A model generated the notes under the pieces. That model was not told the origin of the DNA. It saw only the letters and a program-made list of their open reading frames with translations, and ran no database searches. From NCBI GenBank assembly GCA_028386065.3, contig JAKUCV010001799.1:1-64000 (forward strand): 64,000 nucleotides of DNA, read 5' to 3'. The DNA comes from Turnera subulata. Its lineage: Eukaryota > Streptophyta > Magnoliopsida > Malpighiales > Passifloraceae. Numbering within the stretch: the stretch's first letter is position 1; every line of letters begins with the position of its first letter. Made by a program: the position numbers and the translations under genes. Positions 1-10,914 of this stretch are shown here, in pieces.

Positions 1-199
1 GAAGCTTAACGGTAGATAGTGAACTCTTCAAGTGTATCTTGAAGGACTGGATTAGCCACAAATTAGTTGTGTGTGAACCAGTATAAAAATCTCTTGTGTC
101 CTTCTATTTTTCAATTCCGCACTTATTTCCTGCAAAGTTTTTAATTTCCGATCATAAGCTATTCACCCCCCCTCTAGCTTAAGTCTATTGTTCCTAACA
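1..199 (+). mobile_element. 3' end of a Ty1/copia LTR (partial)
   Basis: The stretch contains a run of C followed by CTCTAGCTTAAG and ends TTCCTAACA, the usual look of the last bases of a plant copia LTR (U5 end with terminal CA). No primer-binding site follows, so this is either a 3' LTR end or a solo LTR whose beginning lies left of the window. Assignment is by motif only. Confidence 0.5.
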
Positions 200-836
200 C
201 TTTACACAATTTATTATAATACTACTTAATAGACGTGATATTGCTACCTCACTAGAAAGATATTTGCTGGTCAGCGTTTCAGCAATTCATTTTACTCTTC
301 AATCTATATCTATATCTATTATATATATTTAAAACTGTATCCCTCACTAGGTTTTGACATATAGGATTTTTGAAGTCTTACTTTATTGCCATGTGTAGGC
401 TTTGAGTTCTTCTTTATTGCCATGTGGAAGGTTATAGGTGTAGTTTGATTGGCTATAATGACAATCATAATTATCCCAAAGAAACCTGCTCTATTATACT
501 GTTTTAGCAAGATTAGTATTATATATATTTATATCTCGGTTTTGTACTTTATCAAATCATCAAATAATTTTTTTATACAATGAAGTACCCTAATGAAGTA
601 TACAAAATCATCAGTTTCCTTCACCATTTATTCTTCTCTCTTTTCTTTCTTTTTTAAAACAACCTCCATCAAATCAGTATTAAGAAAAATAATAAACCCT
701 CCATGAGATCAGTATCGATTTTTCCTAATAAAGTATACAAAATCATCACGTTTAAAAGATACACTCCTAATTATACTTTTACTAAATCCAAAAAACCAAC
801 CTCCATCGAATCAAAAAAAAAAAAACTTTAACCTAT
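200..836. other. AT-rich stretch with no gene
   Basis: No coding signal found. An AT microsatellite-like run lies near 300-335. A degenerate direct repeat with a period of about 135 bp is present: TAATGAAGTATACAAAATCA at 591 and TAATAAAGTATACAAAATCA at 726, followed by AACCTCCATCAAATCA / AACCTCCATCGAATCA. Origin not recognised. Confidence 0.4.
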
Positions 837-1139
837 TGTAACAGCCCGGGTAAAATTTTTGATTTTTACCGGGACTGTAAAAGTCTTTTTACCGTGATTT
901 ACTGTTGAATTAATGTTGGGTAATTAATTCAAGGTAAATCGAGCGTCGTTTTTCGAAACCGAGAGTTTTCCCACGCTCGTGATTTTCCCGTGAATTTTTC
1001 GAGCCTAAGTTGGTATTTTTCGGGTTTCAGAATTTCTCGAAAAATCACATCGGAAAATAACTAAGGGTGTATCAGTTATTTTCTAGTCCGGATCGGACAA
1101 GCTGCATTATTAAGGATTCACATGTTGAATAGTAAAATC

Positions 1140-1558
<419 letters not shown>

Positions 1559-2729
1559 AACAGGGTGTCAACCCAGAGCCTCCCTTCGTTACTGTACACG
1601 AGGAAGCAATCGACGCCGAGTCTCGATGCACCGACGCCACCCCCGTGCTCGCCGACTTGTCCCCGTCGCCCCTGTCGCCTTCCGCCGCTCGACCGCCGCT
1701 GCTAGGTAAGAACCCGTTTTCCCTGGGCGGGTCGCGCCCTCCATGGGTTGCAATCCGGATTTGTTTTTTTTAATTATATATGTATATAATTACTTTCTGT
1801 TAATTAATTTCTGGAAAAAAAATGGTGAATATTATTTTGGAAAATTATATGCAATATTCTGGGTTGGGGTTTAGAAAAATATATATACCTTGATCCTTCA
1901 AATTAAGATAATTATATTTTGTTTGTAAATTATTATTATGGTTAGTTTGAAAAATATATATATACCTTGAAAATACTTTCTGGAAAATATAATTATATGT
2001 TATTATTTCTCTGGAATACAGTATGTATATATTATATTTTTGGAAAATATATATTGGTATATTTCTGAAATATATCTATTTATGTTGAATTATAATTGTT
2101 GGGAAATATTTTGTCTTAGGAAATAAAAATGTATATATATTAAATTGTATTTATTTTCAGAGTAAGTTTTTATGATTATATATTTTCAGGGAAATAACAT
2201 ATAGCATATGATTAACATATATATATATATTTGGTAAATGACAATATTTGGTAATTATATTATGGTAAATAGTTTTATTAAAAATGTAATATTTTAGAAA
2301 ATAAATGTATACATATGTTATTTTTTCAAAAAATTATGGTGATTATAATTTTGGAAAATTATAATTATTTTATGAAAATATTTTTAAAAGAGTTTTAATT
2401 AAAGTATGGTACCGAAATTATATTCGAAAATACGTTCGGTAAATATTTTCGGTAAAGGGAAATAAATAAAAGATGTGTAACCGGGATGGGTAATTTCGCA
2501 GTTTGGGCATCATAGCATACCGATTATGTGTATTTATGTGTATATGTTGTTGTGTTGGATAGGTTTGGATATCGGGCAGTTTCCCGAGGAGCCGGCGTCG
2601 GACCGGTCATTATTTCCGGAGTTGAGTAATCGGCCAAGGTGAGGATGGATTTCCTTCAATAAGAGCCTGTATTACTCGGTTATTATGTTTTGTTGATTAT
2701 TGCATGTTGCATTTGCTGTGGTTTGGTTC

Positions 2730-3127
2730 GGGATGTTTATCCCATTGTCTTAATTGTGGTCGGGATGTTTATCCCATGTTGGTTTTTGGGATGTTTATCC
2801 CCGTGTTGATTTTATGTGTCTTTTGGATTAAGTATAAAGGATTAAATAATAAATTGTGACAAGGATGTCGATCCTTGGTATTTTGGATGGGATGTCTATC
2901 CCGGTATTTTGGTTAGGGATGTCGATCCTGTGATTTGATTTTAATAACGGTAATATAATTGTCACGTGGTAAGTAGAGGTACGACCGGATGGTTTGAGAC
3001 TGTTTTGTGGTGCCATGATCTGGGTTACTTGTGATGGGCATGTTGATGCCGGTTTGATTGGGATGTTGATCCCTGAGTTTGTTATTGGGATGTTGATCCC
3101 TGAGTTTGTTATTGGGATGTTGATCCC
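2730..3127. repeat. Array of ten GGGAT-N4-ATCCC dyads (LTR 1)
   Basis: Units start at 2730, 2762, 2788, 2861, 2889, 2916, 3037, 3060, 3087 and 3114, in three clusters with a local period of about 27 bp. The arm pair is usually GGGAT/ATCCC around a GTTT, GTCT, GTCG or GTTG centre. Variant units keep complementarity (AAGGAT/ATCCTT at 2861, GGCAT/ATGCC at 3037). Equivalent arrays lie at 7947-8318, 20677-21095 and 25835-26249. Confidence 0.85.
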
Positions 3128-3681
3128 GGGTTCTTTTTGATCTGGCACCAGGAACAGGTTGATAACCTGGTACGACCCTAGCTTATCCGTGACGGGGCCC
3201 GGAAAAGATAAAATTGGAAATTGGATTTTATTTGAGTCTTTTGATTTATTTTGGCGGTTTTTGCTTGTTTTTGGACTTGAGTAATTTTAGTGTTCATATT
3301 GATGGTCTTTCCTTCTTCGGTGAGCACTTCGGACTCACCCCTCACCTGCGGGCTTTCATCCCGTAGGATGAGTTATTTTTGGTACAGGTTCGATGCATAC
3401 CAGACAGGCTACAACGTTATCCCTTGGACAAGGCTCGGATTCATAGTTTGCATTAGTATCGCATACAGTGTTTATGTGAGTTATTAAGTCTTCCGCTGTG
3501 CATACTTTTATTATTATTGGGCCATTGGGTCGGTTGAGTTATTTATGATGTTTTCTTTTTTGGGCTGTTGAGCCCGTGTTCCTGTTATATACACTGTATG
3601 CTGGTCTTATTTTGGTTGGGTCGTCACAGTTCCGGCACGTGTTTACTGTGTACGGTAAATACGGGTCGAGGCGTTTCATTT

Positions 3682-3693
3682 TGGTAGCGGAGC
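3682..3693 (+). other. Primer-binding site of E1
   Basis: TGGTAGCGGAGC lies four bases after the LTR end. It resembles the common plant initiator-Met site TGGTATCAGAGC but differs at two positions. The same variant follows the LTRs of E2, F and copia element C. Confidence 0.6.
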
Positions 3694-3811
3694 GAGCATT
3701 AGGTCTTGTTGGGCAGTCCTTGTGTGTCTGTTGTCCTTGTTTGCATAGTTCGCTCCATTTGTTTATTATAACACTTTTTTTGATATTTTTTTTATAAAAA
3801 AAAAAATACAT

Positions 3812-4495
3812 TTAACGCCTGGGAACGACATTGACCCTGAAGCTGGTTGGGTCGTTGTTAATGTTGACTTGGATGGTGTCGCTCCACGAGAACCACAAGC
3901 CGCCTCTGCCGTCCTGACCAGGAAGCTCGAACCGGTTTGCTTGAGGGAACTAGAGTGGGATGAGACCGTGATCGTCTTGAGGTTGCCACTGGGTCTCCGT
4001 CAGAAGAACCATGTTTGGTTTGTATTGGTTCTTCAAGTCCCTCAGAGTACGCGAGAACTCCTGGGAACGCCTTGCGACTCCTCTGCAGTTCCACACCAGC
4101 TGTCGGGCCTTTGGCCAAGTTACGGGCAGACGAGTGACTCTGGGCATGCTCTGGGCTGTCATCGAGAGCTGGTAGTAGGTACCTTGCTCCAGGAAGTGGC
4201 AAGTGGACTCTAGGTTGAACTCCTGAAGCCTTTCAGAGATGAAGAACATGATGGAGTTCGCCGAGCCGTAGTAGGAGGTCCTCAGAGTGCCGCGGTCCTC
4301 TAGGAAGAACACCTCTTCCATTGGAGTGACGAAGAACCGCGATGAGTATAGTTTGCTGACGAAGACTAGAGGTGGCATCCTGCCGAGTTCGTTCGGTAGC
4401 TCTTCAGCACGCTCGTTGACCATGCTGTAGGCCAGTCGGTTCCTTCTGCCAAGATTGGCACCTTCGACGAAGAAGACTGATGAGGGAGCAGGCAT
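3812..4495 (-). pseudogene. Antisense accessory ORF, 227-codon family, copy 1 (one nonsense codon)
   Basis: Same 228-codon frame as the intact copy at 9140-9823, starting MPAPSSVFFVEG. Codon 182 is TAG instead of CAG, so the product would stop after 181 residues; the remaining frame stays open to the family stop at 3812. It lies antisense to the E1 element, downstream (in its own direction) of the 125-aa ORF at 5363-5740. An upstream TATA-like element lies near 4605. The C-terminal half carries the WNCRG and TET motifs of an EEP (LINE endonuclease-like) fold. Function unknown. Confidence 0.75.
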
Positions 4496-4602
4496 CTTGT
4501 TTTGGACGGGTGGGGTTTTGTTTTACGAACATTGTGTGTTATTTGTCTGAGCGGTTTGTTTGCTTTTAAAATGCTTTTGATGATTTACACATCACCGCTC
4601 CT

Positions 4603-4612
4603 TCTTTTATAC
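4603..4612 (-). promoter_or_regulatory. TATA-like box for antisense ORF copy 1
   Basis: On the minus strand the sequence reads AGTATAAAAGAAGGAG, about 110 bp before the ATG at 4495. The same box precedes the copy at 9823, and close variants precede the copia-hosted copies, which argues that it is a genuine core promoter. Confidence 0.5.
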
Positions 4613-5362
4613 TCTTATGGGGAGCGTGATTACCGTTTTTTGATTTTCAAGATTTTGCTTTTTGAAATTTTCCGTTGCTTTCATTTATTGCCTTGTTACT
4701 TTACGCGTTTCTCGGACTACCGTGCCAAAGTTTTTCAGCCTTTTTCCATCTCTTGATTTTCTTTCGCTCTGGCTACTTTGTCTTTTCTTTCCATGGTCTT
4801 TCTATATTTTTCTTGCATCTTTTATCACATGCATTCGTGACCGTTGAGGCTAGACTGATGGGATCACACCTCGAGTAGAGCGCAAGCGCGACAAGTTTAC
4901 AGCTGTTCGGACATCGTGGAGAGATACAAGACGAGACAGACGTTTTTGGCTCATGCAGAATTTGTGAACAAGTGGGTAACGTTTCTTTTGAGGGACACAG
5001 TACGTGCTCGTGATCGTCACCGTGCGAGTTAACGGTCGTCTTTTCCCTGAGGGAGACAGACGACACCGTTAGTTGCACGTGTTACGTTTCTTGGGTTCGA
5101 GGGTGTTTACGTCCGATACGAGCACCGATCATGAAAACGTGTTTTTGGTTTTAATTTCTTTTGTTTTTGTTTTGTTTAACGAATTTTGTTTTTAATTCCT
5201 TTATATATTTGATTTAATATTCTTATTGTTGATTTTTGTTTTGTTTTGAGATGTTTTATTTTTCTATTTAACATAAGACTTTGTAATATAAGGATTTGGA
5301 TTTAAAAAGGGAAATTTATTTTATTTATTTCATAAGGTTTTACAAACAGGAGAAGAAGTACT

Positions 5363-5740
5363 CTATTGAGTTACATGCTTCTCTAGGTCTTTTACAAGTT
5401 TTTGCACGGTTTTCATGTGAGGAAAGAGTTCCGCGCACGCTAGTTCGATTTGCGCCACCGCCGAGCTGATCTTCTTCAGCGAGACGTTCAGCTGCGTCAG
5501 TGTCTGCTGTGAAGTGCTACTTTCAGCAGTAGCCTTGCCCTTCCGATCTTCAGCTTTCTTGATGGCACGCTTCTTCCGCCGTTTTGGGGAGACGACCATG
5601 TGCTCCTTCAGGCCTACAATGTTTGTCTTGAAGCGTTTCTTCGGAGGTTCTTCATCGGAGCTTGTCGGGAAAGCAGTGCCGCCGATGTAGCTGTTGTTCT
5701 CGGAGTCTGAGGTAGTCCTTGATCTCAGTGGAGAGTCCAT
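5363..5740 (-). CDS. Antisense 125-aa protein: nuclear-type basic clusters and coiled coil (copy 1)
   Basis: Starts MDSPLRSRTTSDSENNSY. N-terminal third is Ser/acidic; basic clusters PPKKRFK (residues 32-38) and PKRRKKR (52-58) look like nuclear localisation signals; residues 81-123 are amphipathic with regularly spaced Leu/Ile/Val, a predicted coiled coil. A TATAAATA box lies about 40 bp upstream of the ATG on the minus strand. A second copy at 23481-23858 in E2 has exactly the same length with only scattered substitutions, mostly in the basic region. No family recognised; possibly a nuclear nucleic-acid-associated or dimerising protein (inference). It is the first of two ORFs running antisense to the element. 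Confidence 0.65.
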   Translation of the reverse strand: MDSPLRSRTTSDSENNSYIGGTAFPTSSDEEPPKKRFKTNIVGLKEHMVVSPKRRKKRAIKKAEDRKGKATAESSTSQQTLTQLNVSLKKISSAVAQIELACAELFPHMKTVQKLVKDLEKHVTQ

Positions 5741-5774
5741 GATTGTGTGTGAGTGTGCCAGTCATGAGGCATGG

Positions 5775-5782
5775 TATTTATA
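5775..5782 (-). promoter_or_regulatory. TATA box of the 125-aa ORF (copy 1)
   Basis: TATAAATA on the minus strand, about 35-42 bp before the ATG at 5740. The E2 copy has TATATAAA at the matching place (23893-23900). Confidence 0.5.
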
Positions 5783-5907
5783 AGCGGACGAGATGTCGCT
5801 TAAGGGTAAAAGCGGTATCTCGGGATGAGTTTGGACACCTGGCAGAGTGTGCCAGAAGCGTATTGTGGTAGGACCCACGGATAAGACGGGATTTCGGGGA
5901 CGAAATT

Positions 5908-5926
5908 CTTTTTAAGGTGGGTAGAC
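5908..5926 (+). other. Polypurine tract of E1
   Basis: TTTAAGGTGGGTAGAC immediately precedes the TG of LTR 2 at 5927. The same sequence precedes LTR 4 at 24045. This fixes the element orientation as plus and therefore the two ORFs as antisense. Confidence 0.6.
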
Positions 5927-8869
5927 TGTAACAGCCCGGGTAAAATTTTTAATTTTTACCGGGACTGTAAAAGTCTTTTTACCGTGATTTACTGTTGAAT
6001 TAATCTTGGGTAATTAATTCAAGGTAAATCGAGCGTCGTTTTTCGAAACCGAGAGTTTTCCCACGCTCGTGATTTTCCCGTGGATTTTTTGAGCCTAATT
6101 TGGTATTTTTCAGGTTTCGGAATTTCACGGAAAATCACACCGGAAAATAACTAAGGGGGTATCAGTTATTTTTTGGTCCGGATCGGACTCGCTTAATAAT
6201 GCAGACAGGATTCACATGTTGAATAGTAAAATCACAGTTATAAAAAGAGGAAGAACGCAGAAGAGGGGAAGAGGAGAAGAAAAAGAAAAAGAGAGGAGAA
6301 GAAGAAAGAAAAGAGAGAAAAAGAAAAGAAAAAAAAAAGAAAGAAGAGAAAAAAAGAAAAGAAAAAGGAAAAAAAGAAGAGAAACGAAATTAAAAAAAAA
6401 CAACAGAAAAAAAAAGAAAAAATTGAAACAGAAAAAAAAAGAAGAAAGAAAATCAGTGAAAAAGAAAAAAAAAGAAGGAAAATCGGAAAAATGGAAAAAA
6501 AAAGAAAGGAAAAGAAAATAAAATAAAAAATTCATAAAAAAGAACAAAATAGGGAATGAACAGTGTGTCAACCCGGAGCCTCCCTTCGTTACTGTACTCG
6601 AGGAAGCGATCGGCGCCGAGTCTCGACGCACCGACGCCACCCCCGTGCTCGCCGTCCTGTCGCCGACTTGTCCCCGTCGCCCCTGTCGCCTTCCGCCGCT
6701 CGACGCGCCGTCAGTGGCCTTTGACCCGCGGCGAAACCCGTGGATCTTGCTCCCAGCGCCGCTGACGACGAACCCGTCAGCCTTCCGCCTCCTTTCCGCC
6801 GCCCGTGGAGTCGCCCCGATGTCGCCGACTCCGCGCTAGCCATCCCTCGCGCTGCCGCGCCGTCGACCGCCGCTGCTAGGTAAGAACCCGTTTTCCCTGG
6901 GCGGGTCGCGGCCGGGTCGCGCCCTCCATGGGTTGCAATCCGGATTTGTTCTTTTTTTTTTAATAATATATATATATAGATATATATATATATTTATATA
7001 TATATATAATTACTTTCTGTAAATTAATTTCTGGAAAAAAATGGTGAATATTATTTTGGAAAATTATATGCAATATTCTGGGTTGGGGTTTAGAAAAATA
7101 TATATACCTTGATCCTTCAAATTAAGATAATTATATTTTGCTTTAAATTATTATTATGGTTAGTTTGAAAAATATATATATACCTTGAAAATACTTTCTG
7201 GAAATTATAATTATATGTTATTATTTCTCTGGAATACAGTATGTATATATTATTATTCTTGGACAATATATATAGGTATATTTCTGAAATATATATATTT
7301 ATTTCGAATTATAAATTTTGGGAAATATTTTGTCTTAGGAAATAAAAATGTATATATATTAAATTGTACTTATTTTCAGAGTAAGTTTTTATGATTATAT
7401 ATTTTCTGGGAAATAACATATAGCATATGATTAATATATATATATTTTTGGTAAATGACAATATTTGGTAATTATATTATGGTAAATAGTTTTATTAAAA
7501 ATGTAATATTTTAGAAAATAAATGTATACACATGTTATTTTTTCAGAAAATTATGGTGATTATAATTTTGGAAAATTATAATTATTTTATGAAAAATATT
7601 TTTAAAAGAGTTTTAATTAAAGTATGGTACCGAAATTATATTCGGAAATACGTTCTGTAAATATTTTCGGTAAAGGGAAATAAATAAAAGATGTGTAACC
7701 GGATGGTTAATTTCGCAGTTTGGGCATCATAGCATACAGATTATGTGCATTTATGTGTATATGTTGTTGTGTTGGATAGGTTTGGATATCGGGCAGTTTC
7801 CCGAGGAGCTGGCGTCGGACCGGTCATTATTTCCGGAGTTGAGTAATCGGCCAAGGTGAGGATGGATTTCCTTCAATATGTGCCTGTATTACTCGATTAT
7901 TATGTTTTGTTGATTATTGCATGTTGCATTTGCTGTGGTTTGGTTCGGGATGTTTATCCCATTGTCTTGATTGTGGTCGGGATGTTTATCCCATGTTGGT
8001 TTTTGGGATGTTTATCCCCGTGTTGATTTTCTGTGTCTTTTGGATTAAGCATAAAGGATTAAATAATAAATTGTGACAAGGATGTCGATCCTTGGTATTT
8101 TGGATGGGATGTCTATCCCGGTATTTTGGTTAGGGATGTCGATCCCTGTGATTTGATTTTAATAACGGTAATATAATTGTCACGTGGTAAGTAGAGGTAC
8201 GACCGGATGGTTTGAGACTGTTTTGTGGTGCCATGATCTGGGTTACTTGTGATGGGCATGTTGATGACGGTTTGATTGGGATGTTGATCCCCGAGTTTGT
8301 TATTGGGATGTTGATCCCGGGTTCTTTTTGATCTGGCACCAGGAACAGGTTGATAACCTGGTACGACCCTAGCTTATCCGTGACGGGGCCCGGAAAAGAT
8401 AAAATTGGAAATTGGATTTTATTTGAGTCTTTTGATTTATTTTGGCGGTTTTTGCCTGTTTTTGGACTTGAGTAATTTTAGTGTTCATATTGATGGTCTT
8501 TCCTTCTTCGGTGAGCACTTCGGACTCACCCCTCACCTGCGGGCTTTCATCCCGTAGGATGAGTTATTTTTGGTACAGGTTCGATGCATACCAAACAGGC
8601 TACAGCGTTATCCCTTGGACATGGCTCGGATCCATAGTTTGCATTAGTATCGCATACAGTGTTTATGTGAGTTATTAAGTCTTCCGCTGTGCATACTTTT
8701 ATTATTATTGGGCCATTGGGTCGGTTGAGTTATTTATGATGTTTTCTTTTTTGGGCTGTTGAGCCCGTGTTCCTGTTATATACACTGTATGCTGGTCTTA
8801 TTTTTGTTGGGTCGTCACAGTTCCAGCACGTGTTTACTATGTACGGTAAATACGGGTCGGGGCGTTTCA
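5927..8869 (+). repeat. E1 LTR 2
   Basis: TG...CA bounded, 2943 bp, co-linear with LTR 1 except for the homopolymer region and a longer GC-rich block (about 6560-6880). Contains the splice-donor-like AG|GTAAG at 6880 and the dyad array at 7947-8318. A primer-binding site follows at 8873. Confidence 0.8.
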
Positions 8870-9139
8870 TTTTGGTAGCGAAGCGGGCATCAGGTCTTGT
8901 TGGGCAGTCCTTGTGTGTCTGTTGTCCTTGTTTGCATAGTTCGCTCCATTTGTTTATTATTTTATATCATTTAGTTAGTGCATTATGGATCCAGTCAAGG
9001 GACGCCAGCTGTCGCAGAACATACACAAGAGGTAATGATGCCATAAGTAAGCGGAAATATAAATATTATTAATACTAATATTTTGATTACAAAGGGAAAT
9101 ATTACATTGATATTTTTTTATAAAAAAAAAGAAATACAG

Positions 9140-9823
9140 TTAACGCCTTGGAACGACATTGACCTTGAAGCTGGTTGGGTCGTTGTTAATGTTGACTTGG
9201 ATGGTGTCGCTCCACGAGAACCACATGCCGCCTCTGTCGTCCTGACCAGGAAGCTCGAACCGGTTTTTTTGAGGGAACTGAAGTGGGATGAGACCGTGAT
9301 CGTCTTGAGGTTGCCACTGGGTCTCCGTCAGAAGAACCATGTTTGGTTTGTATTGGTTCTTCAAGTCCCTCAGAGTACGCGAGAACTCTTGGGAACGCCT
9401 TGCGACTCCTCTGCAGTTCCACACCAGCAGTCGGGCCTTTGGCCAAGTTACGGGCAGACGAGTGACTCTGGGCATGCTCTGGGCTGTCATCGAGAGCTGG
9501 TAGTAGGTACCTTGCTCCAGGAAGTGGCAAGTGGACTCTAGGTTGAACTCCTGAAGCCTTTCGGAGATGAAGAACATGATGGAGTTCGCCGAGCCGTAGT
9601 AGGAGTCCCTGAGAGTGCCGCGGTCCTCTAGGAAGAACACCTCTTCCGTTGGAGTGACGAAGAACCGCGATGAGTAGAGTTCGTCGACGAGGACTAGACG
9701 TGGCATCCTGCCGAGTTCGTTCGGTAGCTCTTCAGCACGCTCGTTGACCAAGCTGTAGGCCAGTCGGTTCCTTCTGCCAAGATTGGCACCTTCGATGAAG
9801 AAGACTGATGAGGGAGCAGGCAT
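9140..9823 (-). CDS. Antisense accessory protein, 227 aa, intact copy (half-EEP domain)
   Basis: Complete frame of 227 residues. Residues 1-120 match nothing I recognise (motifs EGANLGRRNR, VDELYSSRFFV). Residues 130-227 resemble the N-terminal half of the endonuclease/exonuclease/phosphatase domain of plant LINEs: WNCRG at 135-139 (Asn136 matching the metal-site Asn), TET at 166-168 (Glu167 matching the catalytic Glu), and GGMWFSW at 198-204. The frame ends before the Asp/Asn/His catalytic residues of the complete fold, so nuclease activity is unlikely. A TATA box (TATAAAAGAAGG, near 9931-9940) lies about 110 bp upstream. It is carried antisense in the truncated second internal copy of E1. 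Homologues: 3812, 21680, 45581 and 52808. Possible roles are RNA/DNA binding or antisense regulation; not determined. Confidence 0.75.
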   Translation of the reverse strand: MPAPSSVFFIEGANLGRRNRLAYSLVNERAEELPNELGRMPRLVLVDELYSSRFFVTPTEEVFFLEDRGTLRDSYYGSANSIMFFISERLQEFNLESTCHFLEQGTYYQLSMTAQSMPRVTRLPVTWPKARLLVWNCRGVARRSQEFSRTLRDLKNQYKPNMVLLTETQWQPQDDHGLIPLQFPQKNRFELPGQDDRGGMWFSWSDTIQVNINNDPTSFKVNVVPRR

Positions 9824-9930
9824 CTTGTTTTGGACGTGTGGGGTTTTGTTTTACGAACGTTGTGTGTTATTTGTCTGAACGGTTTGTTTGCTTTTAAAAT
9901 GCTTTTGATGACTTACACATCACCGCTCCT

Positions 9931-9940
9931 TCTTTTATAC
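9931..9940 (-). promoter_or_regulatory. TATA box of the intact 227-aa ORF
   Basis: Minus strand reads AGTATAAAAGAAGGAGCGG. The core TATAARAAGG recurs before the copies at 4495, 45581 and 53490, although the host elements are otherwise unrelated. Confidence 0.5.
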
Positions 9941-9998
9941 TCTTATGGGGAGCGTGATTACCGTTTTTTATTTTCAAGATTTTGCTTTTTGAAATTTT

Positions 9999-10914
9999 AT
10001 TATTTAATATATTATTTTTCATTTTTTCATTTTTATTGCAATTGTGTATTTTAATTTTTGTAATAGATTATTTTTTTCAGGAAAATGAAAATTAATACTT
10101 TGGATGAGTTGACCCTTGACAGTGATTTATGGACAATTCAAGTTAGGGTTTCAAGATTTTGGGAGTTCTTGAATACAAAAGTAAAGAATCTCCTCATTAG
10201 TTTAGATTTGATTTTAATTGATGCAAAGGTATGTTTAAATTTTTCATGCCTTTTATTTTAACTCATTTTTAATTTTTTTTTCCATTTTCCATAATTATTT
10301 TATATTATTATGTTTTAATATTTATTTATTTCTATATTATTTCATTTTTATAGTATTATTTTTTTAATTATTTTTTTTTTGTAATGTCCTAGAATTATAT
10401 ATTATTTTCATTTTTTTGGCATTGTGTTTGTATTTCTAACTTTCCAGAATTATATATTTTCCTATTTTTATTTTTTTAGCTTTCTGTTTTATAAAAAAAA
10501 ACTTCTTGTTACATTAGAATTTCCTCATCCATTCACAAAATCATATTTATCTAAAACATTTAAATTTTATTTTTGAATAGGAAAAATAATATTTCTCGTC
10601 ATTAATTTTTTAATTATTTTTTTGTAATATTATTTTTATAAAAATTAAAATTTTGTCAACAGTAAATTTTATATTGTGATTTATTTAATTCATTTGAATT
10701 CTTAAACTTAAAAGTTTTATATACAAAACTCATAAGATTAATTTTTATTAATTTTCTATAAAGACATTATTCTTTCAAAATTTATATTCATAGGACAACA
10801 AATAATCTATTTAATTTTTTACGTAGAGTTTAGAATTTAGATAATTATTTTATGTAATATTATTTTATTACAGAGTTATATTTTCATAATTCATTTGCTG
10901 CCTTTACCTCGTTC
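9999..10914. other. AT-rich unique sequence between E1 and E2
   Basis: This sequence continued directly into 26849 before E2 inserted (5-bp duplication CGTTC). Apart from the RPA-like exon it is AT-rich intron-like sequence. About 50 bp at 10492-10544 recur inverted at 27951-28003. Confidence 0.5.
10085..10228 (+). pseudogene. RPA70-like OB-fold first exon (fragment)
   Basis: A 48-codon open stretch beginning with ATG and ending at a consensus-like donor (AAG|GTATGT). It contains WTIQVRVSRFWEF and LDLILIDAK, matching the start of plant RPA1/RPA70 DNA-binding domain A (WTIKVRV..W.....F..I..VLIDEKG). No following exon could be found. Plant Helitrons and multicopy RPA1-like genes both carry such exons, and either origin is possible. 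Treated as a gene fragment. Confidence 0.55.

Noticed and set aside
295..530. Possible Helitron or MITE in the AT-rich start
   Set aside because: No defined ends, hairpin-CTRR terminus or duplication found.
3869..4213. 114-residue plus-strand frame opposite the 227-codon ORF (also 9083-9541)
   Set aside because: Shadow of the antisense ORF; not kept in the copia-hosted copies.
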